Assembly: GCA_019634615.1 (NCBI GenBank)
Contig: JAHCAZ010000003.1
Coordinates: 124,001-188,000 of the forward strand
DNA: 64,000 nucleotides
Origin: Opitutaceae bacterium
GTDB lineage: Bacteria; Verrucomicrobiota; Verrucomicrobiia; Opitutales; Opitutaceae
Direction: 5' to 3'
Shown here: positions 22,444-30,297 of the stretch, piece by piece
Layout: the number at the start of each line of letters is the position of its first letter
How positions within the stretch are numbered: the first letter of the stretch is position 1
Notes under the pieces: model-generated
The model's input: only the letters and a program-made list of their open reading frames with translations
What the model was told of the DNA's origin: nothing
Database searches by the model: none
Translations under genes and position numbers: made by a program

Positions 22444-23574
22444 TCAGCGAATGGCGGGCAGCATCGTGCGGCCGAGGCGCAGCTGCGGGATCAGCGGCGT
22501 GGTCTTGGGGACCGCGGTGCCGTTGATCCGCTGGATGAGCTCGGCGACGATGCGCTCGCCCATCTGCTCGAGGGGCGGGGTGATCGAGGTGATGTCGCGC
22601 GACAGCGGGATGTTCAGCACGTTGTCGCCGTCGAGCACGTTCAGGAGAAAGGAGATCCGCTTGATGGGGTGGTCGGCGGCGGCGCGGCGCCACAGGCGGT
22701 CGATCGGGCCGAGGCCGAGGGAGTCGAGGATGATGTAGCCGGTGATCTCGGGGCGCTCGCGGACGAAGTGCTCGAAATTGTCCGTCACCGTGTCGAGCTG
22801 CAGGTCGGTCGACTCGGTGAAGATGAAGCAGGTGGACCGGTCGATCTTGATGCCCATGCGGCTGCCGACCTCGACCAGGCAGGCGAACTTGCTCGAGTAG
22901 TACTCGTCCTCGAGGACGTGCAGGACCATGCCGATCGTCCGGTGGCCGAGCGCCTGGAAGGCGGTGATGATCTGGACGGCGAAGAGCCAGTTGTCCTCGC
23001 GGATCATGAAGCTGCGGCGGCCGGGCCACTGGCGCATCGTGGTGGCGACCGGCGCGCCGCCGGCGGAGATGCGCTCGAGGATCGCCTCCTCGCCCTGGCT
23101 GTAGTGGAGCCACACGAGGCCGTCGGCCTTTTCGCCGTTGATTCGCTCGATGTCGTCCGGGTGGTGCCGCATGCGCGCGTCGGGCGGCTGCCGCCGCTGG
23201 ATGATCGCGACGCTCGCGTAGTTCTGGGCGGCGGCGTTGACGATGCCGGAAATGATGCGGCCGGTGAACCAGGGCTCCGTCGGCGCGGAGAACACCGGGG
23301 TGATCACGGCCAGCCGGATGGCCCGGTTCGCCGCCTGGCGCGCACCGAGCGCCGTGACGAAGTAACCGCTGCGCGGCGAGCGCTCGAGCAGGCCCTCGTC
23401 GACCAGGATGTTGAGGGCCGACCGGACGGTCGGCAGCGATCGCCCGGTCTTGGTGATCAGGTTGCGGATCGAGGGGAAGCGGTCCCCCGCGCGGTACTCG
23501 TGGGCAAACAGTTCCTGCCGCAATTCCTCGGCAAGGCTGCGATAACGCAGGGAAGGGGCGGCGGATTCGTCCAT
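22444..23574 (-). CDS. GntR-type regulator with LacI-like sensor domain
   Basis: The 376-aa protein has an N-terminal winged helix (residues about 8-75: 'AEELRQELFAHEYRAGDRFP', 'LPTVRSALNILVDEGLLERS', 'GYFV') followed by a periplasmic-binding-protein-like sensor ('IRLAVITPVFSAPTEPWFTG', 'ADGLVWLHYSQGEEAIL', 'ALGHRTIGMVLHVLED', 'ITGYIILDSLG'). This GntR-plus-LacI architecture is that of AraR-like sugar regulators, so a mono- or disaccharide effector is likely. It sits between the DegT operon and the divergent TonB receptor and probably controls both. Confidence 0.9.
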   Translation of the reverse strand: MDESAAPSLRYRSLAEELRQELFAHEYRAGDRFPSIRNLITKTGRSLPTVRSALNILVDEGLLERSPRSGYFVTALGARQAANRAIRLAVITPVFSAPTEPWFTGRIISGIVNAAAQNYASVAIIQRRQPPDARMRHHPDDIERINGEKADGLVWLHYSQGEEAILERISAGGAPVATTMRQWPGRRSFMIREDNWLFAVQIITAFQALGHRTIGMVLHVLEDEYYSSKFACLVEVGSRMGIKIDRSTCFIFTESTDLQLDTVTDNFEHFVRERPEITGYIILDSLGLGPIDRLWRRAAADHPIKRISFLLNVLDGDNVLNIPLSRDITSITPPLEQMGERIVAELIQRINGTAVPKTTPLIPQLRLGRTMLPAIR

Positions 23575-23671
23575 GGGCGATGCTCTCCGGCCCAGTTTCC
23601 AGCAAACGGACCGGAACGCCAGAAAGTAAATGGTCTGGCTGAAGTCGAAGAAAAAACAATTGACTAACTAA

Positions 23672-23685
23672 CTGTATGTAAACAG
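23672..23685 (+). promoter_or_regulatory. Operator-like palindrome upstream of the TonB receptor
   Basis: CTGTATGTAAACAG has perfect CTGT/ACAG arms and is preceded by TTGACT 6 bp upstream. It lies in the 223-bp divergent region between the regulator and the TonB receptor gene and resembles the site at 22350-22363. No convincing sigma-70 promoter was identified around it. Confidence 0.45.
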
Positions 23686-23797
23686 ACGGATCAGCATTCG
23701 ATTTCTCCCCCCGAGAAAAGCATCCGGCGCGAACCCCTTCGTCCGGAGGCGAACTCCGGGGGCGGATCGTGAAAATTCAACCACCACCACTACCCCT

Positions 23798-25981
23798 ATG
23801 CAGCCCATGCAAATCGTCAGTCGCTCCCGATTCAGTCGGCTCGCTCTCACAGCCTCGCTGCTGTTTGGTTCGCTCTCAGCCCAGACCACCCAGACGGCCA
23901 CGACGCCGGATCCGTCCGCGGCCGACGCCGAGGAGGAGACCGTCAAGCTCTCGCCCTTCGAGGTCACCTCGGAGCGCGCGCGCGGCTACATCTCGCCCAA
24001 CTCGGTTGGCGCCACCAAGATCAAGACCCCGCTCGAGGACATCCCCTCCGCGGTGATCGTGCTCTCGCGCAACCTGATCGACGACATCGCGCCGTTCAAG
24101 CCGATGGACGTCCTGAAGTACGCGAGCGGTGTGACCGAAAGCTTCGACACCTCGGACCGCTACGTCCTGCGCGGCCAGCCCAGCGGCAACTTCTACCGCG
24201 ACGGCTTCACGACCCGGTTCATCCGCTCCGACTTCAATGATGTCGAGCAGGTCGAGGTGCTCAAGGGCGTGCAGGGCGTGCTCTACGGCAGCGTCGGTCT
24301 CGCCGGCGTGATCAACCTTGTCTCGAAGACCCCGACGTTCCAGCGCGAGGGCAGCGTCAATGTCCAGGTCGGCAACGGCGACCTGATCGCCGGCTCGCTC
24401 GACTACACGGACAAGCTCTCGGACCAATCCGCCTACCGCGCCGTGTTGAGCGCCCAGAATGACCAGCAGATCACGTTCGACGACCTCCACAACGAGCGCT
24501 TTTCCGCCTTCGGCAGCGTGACCCACCGGTTCAGCAAGACCGTGAGCTTCACCGGTCTCGTCGAGTATGTCTACGTCGACGAGTCCCTGCTCGGCGGCAC
24601 CTGGTTCGACCCGGCCACCGGCCAGCCCGCCCAGGGCGGCAAATACGTCAACCGCAACAGCTCCATCGCCGCCGACTCGTACTTCACCGACGAGACGATC
24701 CGCTTCAACGGCAAGCTCGACATGGAAATCTCGCCCGATTGGAACGCGCGCCTGAACCTCAGCCACTACGACCAGGAGTTCATCCGCAACCAGTCGGACT
24801 CGCGCTTCTCCCCGCTCGCCGCCAACGGCGATCTCACCCGCTTGGACGCGCGCTACCTGACCGAGGGCAAGTTCAGCGACGTCGCGCTCGACATCACCGG
24901 CGAGTTCACCCTCGGCGGACTCAAGAACCGCCTGGTGTTCGGCGCGGCCGCGCACCGCTTCAACAATGACGACACGATCTGGGTGTGGAATACCTTCAAC
25001 ACCAACATCAGCATCCCGGAGAACACGCTGCCCAGGTTCGGCGCGCGCGCCCCTTACTGGTTCACGCAGGTCGCCACCCTCAAGACCTACAACTACGGCG
25101 CGTACTTCCTGAACACGACCAACTTCCTCGATGACAAGCTGCTCCTCGTCTACGGCGCGCGCTACGCGACGTCGGACCAAGGCGGCGGCCTCGTCAACCT
25201 CGGCGCATTCGGCGACACCACGCCCGTCGCGCCCGGCGAGCGCGAGACGGTCCCGGACAAGAACATCACCCGCAACACGAACTCGAAGACGCTCTACCGC
25301 GTCGGTCTCGTGTCCAAGCCCTGGAAGGGTGTCTCGCTCTACGCCAGCTACAACGACACCTACTATCCGTCCAACCGCATCGCGCAGGACCGCAACGGCG
25401 ACCTGAAGCCGTTCCCGCCGGAGACGGGCTACGTGACCGAGGTCGGCTTCAAGGGCGAGTTCGCCGATGGCCAGGTGGTACTCAACGCCAACTATTATTG
25501 GAATCGCCGCGGGCCGTTCATCTACTTCGACGCCGCCGCGAACCTCTTCAAGGAGGCTCCCGCCACCCCGATCAATGGCTTCGAGTTCGATCTCAACGCC
25601 TACCTCAACAAGAGCTGGAGCGTCATCCTCACCTATGCCAACACGAAGACCGAGGGTGTCGCCTCCTACGCGGTGCCGCGGTATTCGTGGAGCGCGTGGA
25701 CGAAGTATGACTTCTCCGCGGGGGGGAAGACCGGGCTTTCGGTGGGCCTGGGTGTCGATTACATGACGGACCGCACCCTCTTCATCTCACCCCTGCGCGG
25801 CGATGCCCGCACGCTGCTGGCCGCGATGGTGACCTACCGGGTCAGTGACCGCTGGTCGTTCGCCCTCAACGGCAGCAACCTGACCGACGAGTTCTTCGTC
25901 ATGTACGACACGGGTGGTTACGATGCCGTCGTGCCGGGCGAGCCGCGGCGCATCAAGCTGTCCACCACCTACAAGTTCTGA
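23798..25981 (+). CDS. TonB-dependent outer-membrane receptor
   Basis: The 727-aa protein has a signal peptide (to about residue 28, LFGSLSAQ), then an acidic linker and a probable TonB box 'ETVKLSPFEVTSERARGY', a plug domain ('IPSAVIVLSRNLIDDI', 'YVLRGQPSGNFYRDGF', 'VEVLKGVQGVLYG', 'AGVINLVSKTP') and a beta-barrel ending in 'RRIKLSTTYKF'. It is the size of a siderophore or sugar receptor, not of a 1000-aa SusC. With a divergent sugar-type regulator and a glycosidase operon next door, import of an oligosaccharide is likely. An alternative start is the ATG at 23807. It is followed by a strong terminator. Confidence 0.93.
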   Translation: MQPMQIVSRSRFSRLALTASLLFGSLSAQTTQTATTPDPSAADAEEETVKLSPFEVTSERARGYISPNSVGATKIKTPLEDIPSAVIVLSRNLIDDIAPFKPMDVLKYASGVTESFDTSDRYVLRGQPSGNFYRDGFTTRFIRSDFNDVEQVEVLKGVQGVLYGSVGLAGVINLVSKTPTFQREGSVNVQVGNGDLIAGSLDYTDKLSDQSAYRAVLSAQNDQQITFDDLHNERFSAFGSVTHRFSKTVSFTGLVEYVYVDESLLGGTWFDPATGQPAQGGKYVNRNSSIAADSYFTDETIRFNGKLDMEISPDWNARLNLSHYDQEFIRNQSDSRFSPLAANGDLTRLDARYLTEGKFSDVALDITGEFTLGGLKNRLVFGAAAHRFNNDDTIWVWNTFNTNISIPENTLPRFGARAPYWFTQVATLKTYNYGAYFLNTTNFLDDKLLLVYGARYATSDQGGGLVNLGAFGDTTPVAPGERETVPDKNITRNTNSKTLYRVGLVSKPWKGVSLYASYNDTYYPSNRIAQDRNGDLKPFPPETGYVTEVGFKGEFADGQVVLNANYYWNRRGPFIYFDAAANLFKEAPATPINGFEFDLNAYLNKSWSVILTYANTKTEGVASYAVPRYSWSAWTKYDFSAGGKTGLSVGLGVDYMTDRTLFISPLRGDARTLLAAMVTYRVSDRWSFALNGSNLTDEFFVMYDTGGYDAVVPGEPRRIKLSTTYKF

Positions 25982-25992
25982 TTTCTTATCGG

Positions 25993-26032
25993 GACGCCGG
26001 AGGCTGCCGCTCCAGCCTCCGGCGTCTTTTTT
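25993..26032 (+). terminator. Rho-independent terminator after the TonB receptor
   Basis: A perfect 13-bp stem (GACGCCGGAGGCT with its complement, 8-base loop) is followed by six T residues. The next gene's probable start codon lies only 4-7 bases beyond the T tract. Confidence 0.92.
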
Positions 26033-26036
26033 GCGA

Positions 26037-29000
26037 TTGTTGAAATCCATCCTGCGGTGCCTCCTCTCGCTGGCCGCCGCCCTGGCCGGCCTCTTCTTCG
26101 CCGCCGGGCTGCTGGGCGGCCTTTTTGTCTGGCTGCGGCCCGCCCCGGGCCCGCCGCCGCCCGCGGCCCCGGCGCCGGTCACCGCCGCCGCGCCTGACCT
26201 GTCCTGGCGCGAGGCGCCGCTGCTGGCGCCGCTCGTCGCGGCCGGCCGGCTGCCCCCCGCCGCCGACCGCACCGGGCCGAATCCCCTCGTGCTCCCGGGC
26301 CGCGGCGCCTACGGCGGCACCTGGTTCCGCGCCTCCGACTCGATCGGCCAGGCGCTCTTCGACCTCTCGTTCCGGCTCGCCGGCGCCACCCTCGTTTGCT
26401 GGTCGCCCGACGGTCGCGGGGTGGTCCCGGCCCTCGCGGAATCCTGGTCCCACGACGACTCGTTTCGCCGCTGGGAATTCACGTTGCGGCGCGGCGTGCG
26501 CTGGAGCGACGGCCAGCCGCTCACCACGCGCGACGTGGACTACATGTACCGCCACGAGATCCTGCCGGAGCATGTCGCGGTGCCCGGCGGCCTGGCTTTC
26601 CGCGGCGGCATCGGCCGCCTCACCGTCATCGACGAGCGGCGCTTCGCCGTCGCGTTCGACGAACCCAATCCGCTGATGCTCGAGCGCCTGGCCAGCGACT
26701 ACGAGGGACTGGCCCAACCCGCCCATTACCTCGCGCGTTTCCATCCGGACCTCGGTGATCCCGCCTTCATCGCCGCCGAGACGCGCCGCCGCGGTCTCGG
26801 CAGCCCGCGCCAGCTCTACGCCCAGGTCCGCGAGCTGGGCAACCCGGCCCACCCGCGCCTCTGGCCGTGGATCATCCTCGAGCAACCCGAGCAATCCCCG
26901 GTCAAGGCCGTGCGGAATCCCTACTATTGGGCCGTGGACGAGGTCGGCCGCCAATTGCCGTACCTCGACCAGGTCGTGATCGACATCCGCGCCCCGCGCA
27001 TGATCGCCCTCGCGGCCGCGCACGGCCAGCTCACCTTTCAGGAGCAGTTCCTGGAGCTGCGCGACTACAGCTACCTGCGCACGATGGAGGCGCGCGGCCT
27101 CTGCCGCGTCCACGGCTGGGAATCATCGTTCGGGGCGCGCTGGACGATTTATCCGAACCTCAACCGCCGCGTCACCGCCGAGGATCCCGCTTCGCCCGCG
27201 AAGGCGCGCCTGCTCGCCGACGCCCGTTTCCGCCGCGCCCTCTCGCTCGCGCTCGACCGCACCGAGCTCATCCGCGTCAACAACCTCGGCTTCGGCGAGC
27301 CCGGCCAGATCTCGCCGCCGGCCGACTCGCCCTACTTCGACCCGCGGTTGCGGAACGCCGCGATCGCGCATGATCCCGCCGAGGCCCGGCGCCTCCTCGA
27401 CGCCCTCGGCCTCACGGAGCGCGATGCCGAGGGCTTCCGCACGTTCCCGGACGGCACGCGCATGGCCTGGTACCTCGACTGGAACGAGCTCGGCGGCCTG
27501 CCCCCCGCGATGCTCGCCGAGCAGCTGCGCGCGGTCGGGCTTCGCTTCGTCCTGCGGCAGCGCTCCACCGCGCTGTTCGAGACGGAGCGGGCGGGCGGCC
27601 TCCAGGATTTCATCGGCGGCGCCAGCTACCCGGACATCGATCCCGCGGTGTTCCCGATGGCGTACCTCCCGACGAGCCCCAACTGCTACTTCGCCTACCA
27701 TTACGGGCTCTGGTTCGCGACCGGCGGACTCTGGGGCGGCCGCACCCGCGAGGTCGGGATCGAACCGGCGCCCGGCACGCCGGTCCGGCGGGCTTTGGAA
27801 CTTCACGACCTGATGACGCGGACGCCGGACGCCGCGCAACGGCAGGCGATCTTCCGCGAGATCGCGGGGATCGCCGCCGAGGAACTGTGGTCCATCGCCG
27901 TCCTCCCGCAGCCGCCTGCGCTCGTCGTGACGGCGCCCAACCTGCGCAACGTGCCGGCGGTCGCGATGCAGGGCTTCTGGCAGGCCACGCCGGCCAATGC
28001 CGGGGCGGAGGCCTTCTGGCTGGAGGGCGCGACGACCGATGCGAGCCTGGCTGCCTGGGTCGAGACGGAATGGAGCCGCCGGGAGCAGGATGCGGGTCCG
28101 CGGCCGGCGACCCCGTCCGGCCGCTGGCCATGGGGCACGATCCTCGGCGGAGGCCTCCTCCTCGGCCTGGCGGCGGGCGCCTGGCGCAGCGCCTACGTCG
28201 CGCGCCGCCTCGCGATCATGCTGCCGTCGCTCGTGATCGTGTCGCTGGCGGTCTTCACGATCGTGCAATGGCCGCCGGGCAGCTTCGTCGAGGCCAAGCA
28301 GCTCCAGCTCGCGGCGGTGGGCCGCGACTACGCGGAGGCGGAGATCCGCCTGCTGCGCGAGCAGTTCCACCTCGATGATCCGGCCTGGAAGCAATACCTG
28401 CGCTGGAGCGGGCTGCACTGGTTCACCTCGTTCCGCGCCGAGGACCGCGGCCTGCTGCAGGGCGAGCTCGGCCGCTCGATGGAGAATGGCCGGCCCATCG
28501 CGGACATCCTCGGCGAACGCCTGCTCATCACGTTCATCCTCGCCTTCGCCACGCTCGTCTTCACCTGGGCGCTGGCGGTGCCGCTCGGGCTGTTCTCCGC
28601 GGCGCGGGCGGGCGGGTGGGGGGACCGCGTCATCGGTCTGGTCGGGTTCCTCGCGGTGAGCATTCCCGGTTTTCTGCTCGCGCTCCTGCTGCTGTTCCTC
28701 GGCAACCGCCTGTTCGGCACGGTGTCGGTCGGCCTGTTTTCCCCCGAGTACGCGGCCCGGCCCGGCTGGAGCGCCGGCAAGGTGGCCGACCTGCTGAAGA
28801 ACATCTGGCTGCCGCTCGCCGTGCTCGGCCTGGGCGGCACCGCGGGCATGATCCGGCTCCTCCGCACCAATGTGCTGGAGGAACTGCGGCGCCCGTTCGT
28901 CTTTGCCGCGCGCGCCCGCGGGATGCGGCCCGTGCCGCTGCTGGTGAAATACCCGCTGCGGGTCGCGCTCAATCCCTTCGCCTCCGGCATCGGCGCCGTC

Positions 29001-29216
29001 TTCCCGTACCTCGTGTCGGGTGAGGTGATCGTCGCGACGCTCCTCAGCCTGCCGACGATCGGTCCGGTGCTCCTGACCGCCCTGCTGTCGCAGGACATCT
29101 ACCTCGCCGCCTCGATCATCATGCTGCTCACCCTGCTGGCCATGGCCGGCACGCTAGTGAGCGACCTGCTGCTCGTCTGGCTCGATCCGCGCATCCGCCT
29201 GGGAGGGCGCGGCTGA
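26037..29216 (+). CDS. Fused oligopeptide-type ABC binding protein and permease (OppA-OppB-like)
   Basis: With a TTG start at 26037 (or 26040) the protein is 1059 aa; the only ATGs in frame lie inside the receptor gene. Residues about 3-30 form an N-terminal membrane helix. Residues about 50-650 are an SBP family 5 domain ('GRGAYGGTWFRASDSIGQAL', 'ESWSHDDSFRRWEFTLRRGV', 'DVDYMYRHEILP'). A second helix at about 695-715 returns to the cytoplasm, and residues about 720-1059 are a DppB/OppB-type permease with the EAA-like loop 'PFVFAARARGMRPVPLL'. The topology is self-consistent: the binding domain stays tethered in the periplasm at both ends. The SBP is related to those taking oligosaccharides or peptides. 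Confidence 0.88.
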   Translation: MLKSILRCLLSLAAALAGLFFAAGLLGGLFVWLRPAPGPPPPAAPAPVTAAAPDLSWREAPLLAPLVAAGRLPPAADRTGPNPLVLPGRGAYGGTWFRASDSIGQALFDLSFRLAGATLVCWSPDGRGVVPALAESWSHDDSFRRWEFTLRRGVRWSDGQPLTTRDVDYMYRHEILPEHVAVPGGLAFRGGIGRLTVIDERRFAVAFDEPNPLMLERLASDYEGLAQPAHYLARFHPDLGDPAFIAAETRRRGLGSPRQLYAQVRELGNPAHPRLWPWIILEQPEQSPVKAVRNPYYWAVDEVGRQLPYLDQVVIDIRAPRMIALAAAHGQLTFQEQFLELRDYSYLRTMEARGLCRVHGWESSFGARWTIYPNLNRRVTAEDPASPAKARLLADARFRRALSLALDRTELIRVNNLGFGEPGQISPPADSPYFDPRLRNAAIAHDPAEARRLLDALGLTERDAEGFRTFPDGTRMAWYLDWNELGGLPPAMLAEQLRAVGLRFVLRQRSTALFETERAGGLQDFIGGASYPDIDPAVFPMAYLPTSPNCYFAYHYGLWFATGGLWGGRTREVGIEPAPGTPVRRALELHDLMTRTPDAAQRQAIFREIAGIAAEELWSIAVLPQPPALVVTAPNLRNVPAVAMQGFWQATPANAGAEAFWLEGATTDASLAAWVETEWSRREQDAGPRPATPSGRWPWGTILGGGLLLGLAAGAWRSAYVARRLAIMLPSLVIVSLAVFTIVQWPPGSFVEAKQLQLAAVGRDYAEAEIRLLREQFHLDDPAWKQYLRWSGLHWFTSFRAEDRGLLQGELGRSMENGRPIADILGERLLITFILAFATLVFTWALAVPLGLFSAARAGGWGDRVIGLVGFLAVSIPGFLLALLLLFLGNRLFGTVSVGLFSPEYAARPGWSAGKVADLLKNIWLPLAVLGLGGTAGMIRLLRTNVLEELRRPFVFAARARGMRPVPLLVKYPLRVALNPFASGIGAVFPYLVSGEVIVATLLSLPTIGPVLLTALLSQDIYLAASIIMLLTLLAMAGTLVSDLLLVWLDPRIRLGGRG

Positions 29217-29217
29217 C

Positions 29218-30297
29218 ATGGCCGCTCCCGTCAACGGCGAGGGTCTCTGGTCGCGGCTCCGGCGCGGGCGCCTCGCGATGGCCTGCCTCTGGCTGCTGGC
29301 GGCGCTCGGCGTGACCGGCGCCGGCGCCGAGTTCTTCGCCCCGCACGCGCCCGACTGGCACAACCGCGACTTCCTCCACGCCCCGCCGCAGCCGCTGCGG
29401 TTTTCCTGGGCGGATGGATTGCACGTACAGGCGCTCCGGCCGGAGATGGATGCCGTGACGCGGCGCTGGCATTACCGGCCCGATCCGGATCGCCGCGTGG
29501 CGATCGGGCTGTTCGTCGCCGGCGAGCCCTACCGGTTGATGGGCCTGATCCCGCTCGAGCATCGCTTCTGGGGCCTCGGCGGCGGGGCCAGACCCGGGGA
29601 CACGTTCTTTCTGCTCGGCGCCGACGCGCAGGGGCGCGACGTGTTCAGCCGCCTGGTCCACGGCACGCGCATCAGCCTCGGCCTGGGCCTCGGCTCGGTG
29701 GCCGTCATGATGGCGATCGGTGTGTTCATCGGCAGTGTCTCCGGCTATTGCGGCGGCTGGATCGACGGCGTCGTGCAGCGCGGCATCGAGATCATCAATT
29801 CGTTCCCGCACCTCCCGCTGTTCCTCGGTCTCTCGGCCGCGCTGCCCCGCGACTGGTCCATCCTGAAGACCTACGTCGCCATCAGCGTCATCCTCACGCT
29901 GCTGGGCTGGACCGGCATCGCCCGCGTGGTGCGCGGCAAGGTCCTGTCGCTGCGCGAGGAGGAATATGTGCTCGCGGCGCGGCTCCTCGGCGCCGGGCAT
30001 GGACGCATCCTCTGGCAGCATGTCCTGCCGGGCTTCTACGGCCACCTCGCCATGAGCGCCACGCTCTCGGTCCCGGTCATCATCCTCGGCGAGACCGCCC
30101 TCAGCTTCCTCGGCCTGGGCCTGCGCGATCCCGTCGCCAGCTGGGGCGTGATGATCCAGGACTGCGTCAGCTTTGAGACCATGGAAAACTACCCGTGGCT
30201 TTTTGCCCCCGTTCTGCTCATCGTCCTCACCGTGACCGCCTGCAATTTCCTCGGCGAAGGCCTGCGCGAGGCGGTCGACCCCCAATCCCTGCCATGA
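29218..30297 (+). CDS. OppC/DppC-like ABC permease
   Basis: The 359-aa protein begins 1 bp after the fusion gene stop. It has an N-terminal helix, a periplasmic insert (about residues 45-130) and a DppC-type permease core: 'FLLGADAQGRDVFSRLVHGT', 'REEEYVLAARLLGAGHGRI' (EAA loop), 'ETALSFLGLGLRDPVASWG'. The large insert resembles YejE-type permeases. It should pair with the permease half of the preceding fusion. No gene for the two ATPases is present in the window. Its stop overlaps the next start (ATGA). Confidence 0.93.
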   Translation: MAAPVNGEGLWSRLRRGRLAMACLWLLAALGVTGAGAEFFAPHAPDWHNRDFLHAPPQPLRFSWADGLHVQALRPEMDAVTRRWHYRPDPDRRVAIGLFVAGEPYRLMGLIPLEHRFWGLGGGARPGDTFFLLGADAQGRDVFSRLVHGTRISLGLGLGSVAVMMAIGVFIGSVSGYCGGWIDGVVQRGIEIINSFPHLPLFLGLSAALPRDWSILKTYVAISVILTLLGWTGIARVVRGKVLSLREEEYVLAARLLGAGHGRILWQHVLPGFYGHLAMSATLSVPVIILGETALSFLGLGLRDPVASWGVMIQDCVSFETMENYPWLFAPVLLIVLTVTACNFLGEGLREAVDPQSLP

